DNA of 35,212 nt from assembly GCA_001828855.1 (NCBI GenBank), contig MHZT01000009.1, positions 1 to 35,212 of the forward strand, given 5' to 3'. The position numbers and the translations under genes are program-made. Each line of letters opens with the position of its first letter. Positions within the stretch are counted from its first letter, which is position 1. Shown one piece after another: positions 24,449 to 33,055 of this stretch. The DNA comes from Rhodobacterales bacterium RIFCSPHIGHO2_02_FULL_62_130. GTDB taxonomy: Bacteria > Pseudomonadota > Alphaproteobacteria > Rhodobacterales > Rhodobacteraceae. The notes beneath the pieces were generated by a model. It worked only from the letters and a program-made list of their open reading frames with translations, ran no database searches and had not been told where the DNA came from.

Positions 24449-25339
24449 TCATACCACCAGTGACAGACCGCCCGTGCGGCTGACTTCGGCTTCGATGCCT
24501 GCGACCAGACTGTCGAGGGCCGGGTTTCGGGCCTTGCGGGCGCGGCGCACGACATAGGTCAGCGCGGGGGGCGCAGGCAGGCGCGTGGCGAGTATCTCCA
24601 TCTCCGGGCGCAGGTGGCGGTCGCTGAGCAGCGCCACACCAAGCCCCGCCGTGACTCCGGCAATTATGCCCGCGGCACTTGAGCATTCGAACACCGTCTC
24701 CAGCAACGCGCCGCTGTCTTGGCCGATGTCCAGCGCCCAGTGGCGGTAAAAGCAGTCATCGTCGAAGGACAGAAAGGGGATGGGGCCATCCGTGGGCAGG
24801 GCAAGCTTCGGGGAGTTCACCCAATGCAGCCCTTCGCGGAACAGGACCACATCGGTGGGCCGCACCTCATGCGCGAAGATTTGCAGGATGGCGGCGTCGA
24901 GTTCCCCTCGCTCCAGCATCCCGCGCAGGACCAGACTCATCCGCACCTTGGTCCGCACCGCGACCTGCGGGTGCAGGCGGTGGAAGCGGCCAAGGATGCG
25001 CGAGAGGTCGGAACAGGTGGTGTCCTCGGTCAGCCCCAGAAGGATGCGGCCCGCAAGATCGGTCTTGGTCAGGCTTAGCAGCGCCTCGTCATGCAGACCA
25101 AGAATGCGGGTCGCATAATCCAGCAAGTCTTCGCCCGCCGCCGTAAAGGTCGGCGCGCCGGATTTGCGGGTCAGCAGATCGCAGTCGAGGCTGGTTTCCA
25201 GCCGCTTGATCTTGTGGCTGACCGCCGATTGCGTCAGGCCAAGCGCCTCGGCAGCGCGGGTGATGCCGCCATGCTGCCGGATCGCGCGCAAGGCCCGCAG
25301 CGCGTCAATATCAAGGCGTCGGGAAGAAAGGTCAGTCAT
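24449..25339 (-). CDS. LysR-family transcriptional regulator
   Basis: A 296-aa protein from the ATG at 25339 (MTDLSSRRLDIDALRALRAI); the frame extends upstream to 25384 with little support. N-terminal winged helix: GGITRAAEALGLTQSAVSHK and IKRLETSLDCDLLTRKSGAP. A substrate-binding domain follows from about residue 90 (GRILLGLTEDTTCSDLSRIL; ELDAAILQIF; SAAGIIAGVTAGLGVALLSD). It is divergent from the EamA transporter gene with a 164-bp gap, the usual arrangement in which a LysR protein controls its neighbour. Effector unknown. The 3' end faces the ABC relic. Confidence 0.9.
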   Translation of the reverse strand: MTDLSSRRLDIDALRALRAIRQHGGITRAAEALGLTQSAVSHKIKRLETSLDCDLLTRKSGAPTFTAAGEDLLDYATRILGLHDEALLSLTKTDLAGRILLGLTEDTTCSDLSRILGRFHRLHPQVAVRTKVRMSLVLRGMLERGELDAAILQIFAHEVRPTDVVLFREGLHWVNSPKLALPTDGPIPFLSFDDDCFYRHWALDIGQDSGALLETVFECSSAAGIIAGVTAGLGVALLSDRHLRPEMEILATRLPAPPALTYVVRRARKARNPALDSLVAGIEAEVSRTGGLSLVV

Positions 25340-25503
25340 GGCCGTATGTCCCGTGATTCGGCGCAAAGAATGACGCTGGTGCAATATTCAGGCAAGTCTG
25401 CATTAAGTTCTGTTCGCAATCTTCATGTCTTCATCGAAATTTGTCATGTGCGCCCCGCGCCCACCGCCGTTATGCCCACCGGCAGAACACCTGCGAGGCC
25501 CCG

Positions 25504-26396
25504 ATGACTGCCCTTTCCCCGACCACCTCCGCACCGCACCGGCTTTTGTGGCCCGCGATGGCCACGCTTCTGGTGATCGGCTGGAGTTCCGGCTTCGTCG
25601 GCATCCGCTATGCTAACGAGGAGGCCAGCGTTTTCCTGCTGCTGTTCTGGCGCACCTTGCTGTCCGGGCTGATCCTGTTGCCATTCGCGCTGATGATCGG
25701 GCCGCGCCTTAGGCTGCGGGTGGTATTGCTACAAATGGCCTTCGGGGTGATGTCGGTGTTCCTTTACCTTGGCGGCTTTGCGCTGGCCATCGAGCAGAGG
25801 GTGCCGACGGGTCTGGTCGCGCTGATATCCGACCTGCTGCCCTTGGCCATCGCGGCACTGTCGCAGCCGGTTCTGGGCGCACGGTTGACGGGCCGGCAAT
25901 GGCTTGGCACCGGAATCGCCGTGGCAGGGGTGCTGATCGTGTCCTTCGACAGCCTGAGTTTTGGGACAGCCCCACTTTGGGCCTATGGGCTGACGGTTGG
26001 GTCGATGGGAGCTTTGCGCTGGCCTCGGTGCTGCACAAGGGGCGGGTGGCGCTGCATATCCCCGTACTTCAGGCGCTGTGCATCCAGACGCTGACGGGTG
26101 CGGTGTTATTTGGCCTTAGCGCCATGCTTGCAGGCGACGGGCTGACCCCGCCGATGACCCGCGAATTTGCCATTGGCATGGTCTGGCTGGTGCTGATCGC
26201 CACCTTCGCCACCTATTCGGTCTATTATACCAGCCTGCGGATGTTCCCCGCCGCCAAGGTCAGTGCAGCGATCTACCTTAGCCCGCCGGTCACCATGCTT
26301 TGGGCTTGGGCGCTGTTTGCAGAACCGCTGACCCTGACCATGTTCGCGGGGCTTGGCGTGACGCTGGTGGGCGTCTGGTTGACGTCGAAAGCCTAA
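25504..26396 (+). pseudogene. EamA/DMT-family transporter, frameshifted
   Basis: Starts MTALSPTTSAPHRLLWPAMA at 25504. Ten hydrophobic segments are readable when two frames are joined: TLLVIGWSSGFVGIRYANEE, RTLLSGLILLPFALMIG, MAFGVMSVFLYLGGFALAIE, ALISDLLPLAIAALSQPVLG, WLGTGIAVAGVLIV and LWAYGLTVGSM; then, after a missing base at about 26010, SFALASVLHKGR, QALCIQTLTGAVLFGLSAM, MVWLVLIATFATYSVYYTSL and YLSPPVTMLWAWALFAEPLT. This is the duplicated 5+5 helix layout of drug/metabolite exporters. Only one base is wrong, so it may be intact in reality. The stop overlaps the convergent LysR gene by 4 nt. Substrate unknown; probably regulated by the divergent LysR. Confidence 0.8.
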
Positions 26397-27280
26397 TCCT
26401 TCTGCGCGATCAGCCAGTCGCGCACCTGCTGCACCGCATCAGGGTGGCGGGGTTTGCGGGGGAAGACGAGGTAGAACGCCGCTTCGGTCCGCAGCGCTTG
26501 CGGCAACGGCTGCACCAGCCGACCCGAGGCAAGGTCTTCGGCCACAAAGATCTGGCTGGCCAAGGCAAGGCCCTGCCCCGCAATGGCGGCCTCGATGGCG
26601 AGAGAGGTCTGGTTGAAGCGGATGTTCTTGGGGGCGGGAGGAGCGCCCGTCGGGAACGCACGTTCCAGAAAAGCGGGCCAGATGTCGTGCGCGTCATGCA
26701 AGAGGGCATAGGTCTGCAAAGTCTCGGGTCGATCCGGCGGCCCCAGTTTATCAACCAGAAGCGGGCTTGCGACCGCGACGATCACCTGATCGAAAAGCAG
26801 GTCCGCCACCAGTCCGGGGCCAAAGGGCGCGCGGCCCAGCCGGACGGCCAGATCGACGCCATCGCTTTGAAAGTTCGACACCCGTTCGCTGGCGTGGATA
26901 CGCAGGTCGATGTCGGGATGCGCCTCGGTAAAGCCGGGAAGGCGCGGCAGCAGCCAGCGGGTCGCAAAGGTGGGTGTCACGCTGATGGTCAGATGCCGCG
27001 GCTCGGGCCGTAGGCGCGCGGTGGCGTCCGAGATGATCTCGAAGGCACGGCGGATATGGCTGACATAGCCGCGCCCTGCGGGTGTCAGGGTCAGGCTGCG
27101 GGGGTTGCGGTCGAAAAGCTGCAAGCCAAGTTGCGCCTCCAGCGCCCGCACATGCTGGGCAACCGCGCCTTGGGTCACGCCCAACTCCTCGGCGGCAAGG
27201 CGAAAGTTCAGATGCCGCGCGGCAACCTCGAAGGCGCGCAGGGCGTTCAGGGCGGGAAGGCGGCGGATACCATCGGACAT
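26393..27280 (-). CDS. LysR-family regulator, GcvA-like
   Basis: A 295-aa protein: MSDGIRRLPALNALRAFEVA followed by ARHLNFRLAAEELGVTQGAV and AQHVRALEAQLGLQLFDRNP, the GcvA/AmpR-type LysR helix-turn-helix. The effector domain follows (LTISVTPTFATRWLLPRLPG, DLAVRLGRAPFGPGLVADLL). It is divergent from the SDR gene at 27399, with a 118-bp gap, and probably controls it. The 3' end overlaps the EamA gene tail-to-tail. No frameshift. Confidence 0.9.
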   Translation of the reverse strand: MSDGIRRLPALNALRAFEVAARHLNFRLAAEELGVTQGAVAQHVRALEAQLGLQLFDRNPRSLTLTPAGRGYVSHIRRAFEIISDATARLRPEPRHLTISVTPTFATRWLLPRLPGFTEAHPDIDLRIHASERVSNFQSDGVDLAVRLGRAPFGPGLVADLLFDQVIVAVASPLLVDKLGPPDRPETLQTYALLHDAHDIWPAFLERAFPTGAPPAPKNIRFNQTSLAIEAAIAGQGLALASQIFVAEDLASGRLVQPLPQALRTEAAFYLVFPRKPRHPDAVQQVRDWLIAQKD

Positions 27281-27398
27281 GGGATAGTTTTTCTACTGGA
27301 TTAAGGCAGGCATTCTGGTTCGTGACAAACTGCGACTAGTGTTATCACAGGCACAAATACCGCAACAGGCGGGTAATGCATCGGATCAGGAGGCAGAA

Positions 27399-28103
27399 AT
27401 GTCAGCAGAAAAAGTGGCGGTCGTGGTGGCGGGTGGCTCTGGCATGGGGGCGGCAGCGGCGCGCAGGCTGGCGGCGGATGGCTACCGTCTGGCGATCCTG
27501 TCCTCGTCGGGCAAGGGCGAGGCTTTGGCGGCGGAACTGGGCGGCTTTGGTGTCACCGGATCGAACCAGTCGAATGACGATCTGACGCGGCTTGTCGATG
27601 GCGTGATGGCCCGTTGGGGTCGGATCGACGTGCTGGTGAACGGCGCCGGTCACGGGCCAAGGAAGCAAATTCTCGACATCACCGATGAGGATTGGCACAG
27701 CGGTATCGACGTCTATTTCCTGAACGTCGTGCGTCCGACGCGGCTGGTCACGCCGATCATGCAGACCCAGAAATCCGGGGCGATCATCAACATCTCGACC
27801 GCTTGGGCCTTTGAGCCAAGCGCGATGTTCCCGACCTCGGCGGTCGCGCGGGCGGGGCTGGCCTCGTTCACCAAGGTCTTTGCCGACACCTATGCCCCCG
27901 AAAACATCCGCATGAACAACGTGCTGCCTGGCTGGATCGACAGCCTGCCCGCCACCGAAGAACGGCGGTTGTCCGTGCCGATGCAGCGCTATGGTCGCGA
28001 AGAAGAAGTTGCCGCCACCGTGGCCTTCCTCGCCTCGGACGGGGCCGCCTATATCACCGGCCAGAACATCCGCGTTGATGGCGGCGTGACGAAGGGCGTG
28101 TGA
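27399..28103 (+). CDS. SDR-fold protein lacking the catalytic Tyr-Lys pair
   Basis: A 234-aa protein from the ATG at 27399, preceded by AGGAGGCAGAA; an upstream start at 27339 is not needed. Rossmann signature AGGSGMG (11-17), NGAG (81-84) and S133 in INISTAWA are present. The YxxxK motif is not: the aligned stretch is FPTSAVARAGLASFTK (144-159), with Ser/Thr at the Tyr position and Arg151 for Lys. The C-terminal IRMNNVLPGWIDS and DGAAYITGQNIRVDGG are standard SDR. The protein likely binds NAD(P) but may not be an ordinary dehydrogenase; a divergent SDR subgroup with this change exists as far as I recall. Probably controlled by the divergent LysR gene. Confidence 0.85.
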   Translation: MSAEKVAVVVAGGSGMGAAAARRLAADGYRLAILSSSGKGEALAAELGGFGVTGSNQSNDDLTRLVDGVMARWGRIDVLVNGAGHGPRKQILDITDEDWHSGIDVYFLNVVRPTRLVTPIMQTQKSGAIINISTAWAFEPSAMFPTSAVARAGLASFTKVFADTYAPENIRMNNVLPGWIDSLPATEERRLSVPMQRYGREEEVAATVAFLASDGAAYITGQNIRVDGGVTKGV

Positions 28104-28387
28104 GGTAGCCTCCAGCACTGCTCGCCGTTTTCTTCGGCTTGGTCTAAGGCGCCAACGTCATCTTCGTGACATGGGCCGCCGTGCAGAACCCGCCGTCCTC
28201 ATGCGGGTGTCGGGCTTCTATAGGTCGGCACCAGCCGCCGGATGGGGTTTTTGGTCACGCCGTGGCGCTTATCCCTCGGGGCGCAATGCTGACCTTGCAA
28301 CGGGCGCGTCCCGTCATCGCCTTGGCCTTTCGTGACAGGCAGATTGCGGCTAAAGGGGCTGTGGAACCAAGGATTCAGAGGCAGCCG
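28104..28387. other. Leader of the glycan operon
   Basis: The 284-nt gap between the SDR gene and the glycan operon shows no gene. A frame upstream and in phase with the next gene reaches 28166 but lacks protein character. AGAGGCAGCCG before 28388 is the likely ribosome binding site. The operon promoter should lie here. Confidence 0.4.
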
Positions 28388-28861
28388 ATGACAGAACGCA
28401 ACCACGTCCTGCAAGCCCGTATCCATGACCTGGAAGCCGCCCTGACCGCAGAACAGGCCAAAACCGTCCGGTTGGAGGCGGCGCTGCGGCAGCGCAGTTT
28501 GCAGCTTGAAAAGCTGGACGGCGGTGAGGGGTTTGGCACACCGCAGGCGCGCGCAGTTCCGGTGCCGTTTGCCCGCACCGACAAGGTGATGAAGCCCAAG
28601 GAAACCATTGCCCAACTGCAGCCCTATCTGGATACCGCCTATTATTTGCAGGAGAACCCTGATGTCGCGGCGGCCGGAATGGAACCCGCCCGGCATTATG
28701 TTCTTCACGGTGAGGGCGAGGGGCGTCGCCCCCGCGCAGACTTTGACCCCGTGCGTTATCGCGTGATGCATCCCGCTCTGGCGCAATTTGACGGCAATCT
28801 GTTCTGGCATTTTCTGACACAGGAACAGGCTGCTCTCCAAGATCCCAAGAGAAAGGCCTAG
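28388..28861 (+). CDS. Small coiled-coil protein with the NPDVAAAG glycan-enzyme motif
   Basis: 157 aa from the ATG at 28388 (MTERNHVLQARIHDLEAALT). Residues 5-45 form a heptad-rich coiled coil (LEAALTAEQAKTVRLEAALR). Residues about 80-115 hold LDTAYYLQENPDVAAAGMEP followed by ARHYVLHGEGEGRRP, a short module (YYL..NPDVA.AG..P..HY..HG..EGR.P) often attached to glycosyltransferases and surface-polysaccharide proteins of Rhizobiales and Rhodobacterales. It may recruit the enzyme encoded next: only one base separates its TAG from the next ATG. No signal peptide. Function inferred only from context. Confidence 0.7.
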   Translation: MTERNHVLQARIHDLEAALTAEQAKTVRLEAALRQRSLQLEKLDGGEGFGTPQARAVPVPFARTDKVMKPKETIAQLQPYLDTAYYLQENPDVAAAGMEPARHYVLHGEGEGRRPRADFDPVRYRVMHPALAQFDGNLFWHFLTQEQAALQDPKRKA

Positions 28862-28862
28862 G

Positions 28863-30281
28863 ATGTCGCTGTCCCCGTCCTTACGGCTTGCCCGCGAAGA
28901 TGCAGGCATCGGTTCGGGTGCGGCGCGGTTTTCGGCGGGCACGCGTCCGGTGATCCGCTGGATCAAGGGCGACGGTCTGGATGACCCGATCACCCGCGCT
29001 GCAATCGCACAGGCGACGCGGCTTTTCGGATCGACCGTGGATTATTGCCTCTGCACCGACGGGATCGATGCCGCCCGCGCCCGCGAGATTCTGGCATGGG
29101 CCGATCAGCCGGTAGAGTGGCGTCCCGTGGGCGCTGCGGAAAACCCGGAGCTGGCTGATCTGCTGTCCAAGGCGGGATGCCCGCCCGCGCATTACGGGTA
29201 CTGGTGGAAATGGTTTCCCGAACGCATTCGCCCCGATGCCCCCGAGATCATCCTTGACGGCGATATGGTGATCACAGCCCAGCCCTACTGGTGGCAAGCA
29301 TGGCTTGCAGGCACCGACAGGCTACGCGTCAGCGAGGATAACCGCGAAGATCCCTCGCGCATCTATGGCCGCTATGCCCATGCTATCGGCCCGCAAAGCC
29401 AGCTTTATTCCGGCCTGATCGCCCTGCCGCCGCGCCTGCGCTATATGCCGCAAGTGGCAGAAATCCTGCGCGAAACTCCGCTGCAAAACGGCCACGATGG
29501 CCGTCGGCATATGTGCGAACAGGGCGTGCTGGCGGCTGCATTTCAGCGCCTGAACGCCTTTCCCCTGCCACTCTATCAGTTCCCCTTTGGTCGTGCGTTC
29601 CAGCCCTATCTGGACTATGGGCTGGAAGGCGATCTGGGGCGGGCATGGGGCTATCATTTTGGCCATGCCTTCCGCCGCGCGAACCCGCATTTCGAGCGGC
29701 TGTGTGCCACGGGCGAAGTGTTCAGCCAGCCCGATCCTTCCCCGATCCAGCGCAGTCGCTGGCTGGGCGGCACCGGCCAGTGGGGCGTTCCCGGATGGAG
29801 CATCCCCGAAGCGATCGCCACGACAATCGTCGGCCTCGCCCGCGCCTTCGTCGGTGGATCAACGCTTGAAATCGGAACCTCGCGCGGGCGGTTGACGGCG
29901 ATTCTGGCCGATGCGGGGCTACGGATCACAACGCTGGACCATGAGGATCGCGGCGCGGCACGCAATCTTGCAGGTCTGCCTGTCACAGTCGTGCAGGACG
30001 ATCTGGTCCAATATCTTTCTTGTGCGGGCAGGACATTCGATCTGGTTGTGATAGACCTGCATGGAAACACCGTTGCAGATTGGCAAAGCTATCGCGCGGC
30101 CTTGGTCGCGGCGATGGCACCCGGGGGAATGATGCTGATCAACAACGCAAGGCTTAACCAAGTGGCCGGATGGCACGAGGAAACCGGCGTGTCGTGGTTC
30201 CTCGCAAACCTGCCCGCCGGATGGAGCGCATCGGTGATCGATGCCCCTGCCCCCGGATTGGCCGTCGTACGCCGCCCATGA
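28863..30281 (+). CDS. Glycosyltransferase-methyltransferase fusion
   Basis: 472 aa. The N-terminal half (about 28-290) has GT-A-like features: RPVIRWIKGDG, YCLCTDGIDAARAREILAWA, YGYWWKWFPERI and EIILDGDMVI, with DGD at 132-134 as the likely metal/nucleotide-sugar motif. The C-terminal half (about 315-472) is a class I SAM methyltransferase: LEIGTSRGRL (335-344) is motif I, ITTLDHEDRG motif II and TFDLVVIDLHG (391-401) the post-motif acidic strand. One polypeptide would add a sugar and methylate, or act on one glycan in two steps; the substrate is unknown. It overlaps the next gene by 4 nt (ATGA), and the upstream gene is 1 nt away, so a tightly coupled operon. No frameshift. Confidence 0.78.
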   Translation: MSLSPSLRLAREDAGIGSGAARFSAGTRPVIRWIKGDGLDDPITRAAIAQATRLFGSTVDYCLCTDGIDAARAREILAWADQPVEWRPVGAAENPELADLLSKAGCPPAHYGYWWKWFPERIRPDAPEIILDGDMVITAQPYWWQAWLAGTDRLRVSEDNREDPSRIYGRYAHAIGPQSQLYSGLIALPPRLRYMPQVAEILRETPLQNGHDGRRHMCEQGVLAAAFQRLNAFPLPLYQFPFGRAFQPYLDYGLEGDLGRAWGYHFGHAFRRANPHFERLCATGEVFSQPDPSPIQRSRWLGGTGQWGVPGWSIPEAIATTIVGLARAFVGGSTLEIGTSRGRLTAILADAGLRITTLDHEDRGAARNLAGLPVTVVQDDLVQYLSCAGRTFDLVVIDLHGNTVADWQSYRAALVAAMAPGGMMLINNARLNQVAGWHEETGVSWFLANLPAGWSASVIDAPAPGLAVVRRP

Positions 30282-31282
30282 TTCCGGTTCCCTTCATCGA
30301 CCTGTCCCGCGCGTTGGCCCCGATCCGTGCCGAGGTAGAACGCGCCATCGTGGCCTGTATCGACCGATCCTCCTATCTGCGCGGCCCCGAGACGACAGCC
30401 TTCGAAGAGGAATGGGCGGCCTTTTGCGGGCAATCGGCGGCGGTATGCTGCAATAGCGGCACGGATGCGCTGTCCTTGGCGGCGATGGCCTTGGGTCTTG
30501 CAACTGCGGTGATCCCTGCGAATACCCTGCCTCTTACCGGTATCGGGCTGCATCGTGGCGGTGCGGATGTGGTCATCGGTGAAGTGGATGAAAACGGCTG
30601 GCTGGCGCGGCCTTCGGATCACGACGTCCCGGTGTTGATTTTCGGACGCACTCCCGCGCCGAACACGCCCGAAGCCGCACTTTACGACGCGGCCCATGCC
30701 CACGGCTGGCAGCCCCCGACCGGTTCCGCCGCCGCATGGAGCTTTTATCCCACCAAGACACTGGGGGCTTTGGGGGATGCAGGGGCGGTCACGACCAATG
30801 ACATCGACCTTGCGCGCGAGATGCGGAACCTGTGTGGACGAGACGACCGGTTCTATGACCACCGCCAACTGACCTCGCGCATTGACGAGGTGCAAGCAGC
30901 GGTTTTGCGGGTGAAACTGCGCCACCTTCCGCGCTGGCTGGACGAACGCAAGGTGCTGGGGGCTGAATACCGCCGCCAACTTGGGCCGCTGGGCATCTGT
31001 CTTCAGGGAGAGTCTTTTGAGCATCTTTTCTGCATCCGCACCCCGCAACGGGATGCGCTGAAAACCTATCTGGCCGCGCGGGGCATTGCGACCAAGCTGC
31101 ACTGGGAGGCCCCGCTGCATCGGCTTGCTGGCCCATGGACGACCCCCAATCCCTGTCCCGTTGCCGACAGATGGACCGCGACGATCCTGAGCCTGCCGAT
31201 TTTTCCCGGCCTGACCTTTGCCGAAGTTGGTCGGATCTGCGACGAGATTGGCAGTTTCCTTGGTGGCATCAGCCAAGCCTAA
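30278..31282 (+). CDS. DegT/DnrJ/EryC1/StrS-family sugar aminotransferase
   Basis: 334 aa from the ATG at 30278, overlapping the previous stop. Fold-type I PLP enzyme making amino sugars on nucleotide carriers. Visible: PVPFIDLSRALAPIRAEVER, YLRGPETTAFEEEWAAFCG, AVCCNSGTDALSLAAMALGL (cofactor phosphate loop, GTD at 61-63), PANTLPLTGIGL, LYDAAHAHG (D137 contacts the pyridine nitrogen) and SFYPTKTLGALGDAGAV with K160 the Schiff-base lysine. Later RIDEVQAAVLRVKLRHLPRW and TKLHWEAPLHR are typical. It is a little shorter than the usual 365-390 aa, mainly in the middle. It supplies an amino sugar presumably used by the fusion enzyme upstream. Confidence 0.9.
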   Translation: MIPVPFIDLSRALAPIRAEVERAIVACIDRSSYLRGPETTAFEEEWAAFCGQSAAVCCNSGTDALSLAAMALGLATAVIPANTLPLTGIGLHRGGADVVIGEVDENGWLARPSDHDVPVLIFGRTPAPNTPEAALYDAAHAHGWQPPTGSAAAWSFYPTKTLGALGDAGAVTTNDIDLAREMRNLCGRDDRFYDHRQLTSRIDEVQAAVLRVKLRHLPRWLDERKVLGAEYRRQLGPLGICLQGESFEHLFCIRTPQRDALKTYLAARGIATKLHWEAPLHRLAGPWTTPNPCPVADRWTATILSLPIFPGLTFAEVGRICDEIGSFLGGISQA

Positions 31283-31849
31283 AACGCCCGAGGCTTCCTG
31301 AACGCCTGCCTCATTCAATTTCTGCTGTCTGGAGGCTCAGAAGGTGGAGGCATACGGAGAGCCACCTTTGCCGAGGTAAGGCCCAGTTGCCGGATCACGG
31401 GACGCAAGTAACGGATTCGGTGAAGGATCGGGCGAAAAGACGTCCTCTGCCCCCTGCCCTACTGGAAATCACCCGAGTCGTGCATCGGGACAGGATTTCC
31501 GCCCTGCGGCCCCCGTCAGCGTTACTTAGGTCATGCATCAGTTTTCGGCTGCATTGCGTCTGGCACAAACGCAACGCAGCCTGTGGATAACTCTCAATGA
31601 AAAATAACTATTCTTTACAATGCAATAGATGCGTCTCTTCATACGGCACATGAAGTCAAAACCTTGATATAGTGGCAGATCGAAGCTTTGCCACAAAACG
31701 CCCGCCAATATTTATCTTGAGTTCCAGCACAGTCAGCGTCATATCTGTAACGCGAAAACAAAGAAAATAGCGTCCACTGCGTTCCTTCCCCTTCTGAACC
31801 GAAACCGGTCACGGGTAACGCGGAAGAGACGTTCCGAGACAGGCGAACG
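31283..31849. promoter_or_regulatory. Upstream region of repABC-2 with a DnaA box
   Basis: No gene recognised in 567 nt. The first 300 nt are GC-rich and look decayed. From 31580 the sequence is AT-rich. TGTGGATAA at 31582-31590 is a perfect DnaA box (TTATCCACA on the minus strand). An inverted repeat GTGGCA (31672-31677) / TGCCAC (31689-31694) lies 155 bp before repA and is a candidate operator for RepA autoregulation. Confidence 0.45.
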
Positions 31850-33055
31850 ATGATGCATCCAGTGTTGCATGACAAGTTGAAGGCAGATGCCGCGCGGCTT
31901 TCCGAGGCGCTTGAGCATATGTCGAAACTGTTTCTGGCCCCGAAAGAGGAAAAGACCCTTCGCGCCTTTACCAGTGCCGAGGTGGGCGAGTTGCTGCGGG
32001 TCAGCGACGGCTATCTCCGCAAGGCCCATTTCGATGGCCGCATCCCCGAAGTTGAACAGGGGGCTGGCAACAAGCGGCTTTATTCAGCCGAGAACATCCT
32101 CGAAATCCGGCGCATCCTTGCCCAGAACGCCAAAGATCCGTTCCAGTTCCTGCCGGGGCGGCGGACAGGCGACAAGTTGCAGATCTGGTCCACGGTCAAC
32201 TTCAAGGGCGGCTCCAGCAAGACCACCACGACTGTTACCCTTGGCATGCGGCTGGCGCTGCGGGGCTATCGGGTCTGTCTGGTCGATGCCGATCCGCAGG
32301 CATCCTTGACCACGTTCTTCGGCTATCAGCCCGAGATCGACTTCCGCCACGGCGGCACGCTTTACGATGCGATCCGCTACAATGACGGCGACACCTCACG
32401 CGTGCCGATCGTGGACGTGCTGCGGAAAACCTATTTCCCGAATCTCGACCTTGTTCCCGGCGGGATCATGCTGTCCGAGTTCGAGACCGAAACCCCTACC
32501 GCCCTTAGCCGGGGCGAGCAGCCGGTGTTTTTCAACCGGATCAGGGATTCCTTGCGGCAGGTCGAGGATGACTATGACATCGTGCTGATCGACTGTCCGC
32601 CGCAGCTTGGTTATCTGACCATGGCGGCGGTCTGCGCCTCGACCTCGCTCTTGATGACGATCATCCCCGAACGCGTTGACCTTGCCTCGGCCAGCCAGTT
32701 CCTGACCATGGCCTCGGGCGTGCTGGAGGTGCTGTATTCCAACGGCGGCATCGGGGCCTATGACAACTTTGCCTATCTGCTGACGCGCTTTGATACTGCG
32801 ATCAGCACCCAGCAGGATTTGGCCGAATGGCTGCGGCAGTTGCTGGGCGACAGCGTGATCAAGACGCCCTTCGTCAAATCCTCGGCCGTCAGCGAGGCGG
32901 GGCTAGCGCAGAAAACCATCTTCGAGGTGGATCTGGCCACCACCAAGAACCGCAAGACCTATGATCGGGCGCTGGAGTCGGTGATCAGCTTTTCCAACGA
33001 CATCGAAAAAATGATCCAGGCGGCCTGGGGCCGTGGAGTCGCAGATGAAGCGTGA
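31850..33055 (+). CDS. repA: RepA, ParA-like partition ATPase (repABC module 2)
   Basis: 401 aa from the ATG at 31850 (MMHPVLHDKLKADAARLSEA). A helix-turn-helix region TSAEVGELLRVSDGYLRKAH (41-60) precedes the ATPase core: Walker A FKGGSSKTTT (118-127), A' LVDADPQAS (144-152) and Walker B IVLIDCPP (244-251). Full length, no frame break. It shares the RepA layout and stretches such as LRKTYFPNLDL with module 1 but differs over much of its length, so both can probably coexist. Overlaps repB by 11 nt. Confidence 0.95.
   Translation: MMHPVLHDKLKADAARLSEALEHMSKLFLAPKEEKTLRAFTSAEVGELLRVSDGYLRKAHFDGRIPEVEQGAGNKRLYSAENILEIRRILAQNAKDPFQFLPGRRTGDKLQIWSTVNFKGGSSKTTTTVTLGMRLALRGYRVCLVDADPQASLTTFFGYQPEIDFRHGGTLYDAIRYNDGDTSRVPIVDVLRKTYFPNLDLVPGGIMLSEFETETPTALSRGEQPVFFNRIRDSLRQVEDDYDIVLIDCPPQLGYLTMAAVCASTSLLMTIIPERVDLASASQFLTMASGVLEVLYSNGGIGAYDNFAYLLTRFDTAISTQQDLAEWLRQLLGDSVIKTPFVKSSAVSEAGLAQKTIFEVDLATTKNRKTYDRALESVISFSNDIEKMIQAAWGRGVADEA

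Noticed and set aside
30089-31318. 409-codon minus-strand frame
   Set aside because: Shadow of the DegT aminotransferase gene, whose motifs and coupling are clear; the minus frame has no recognisable domain.
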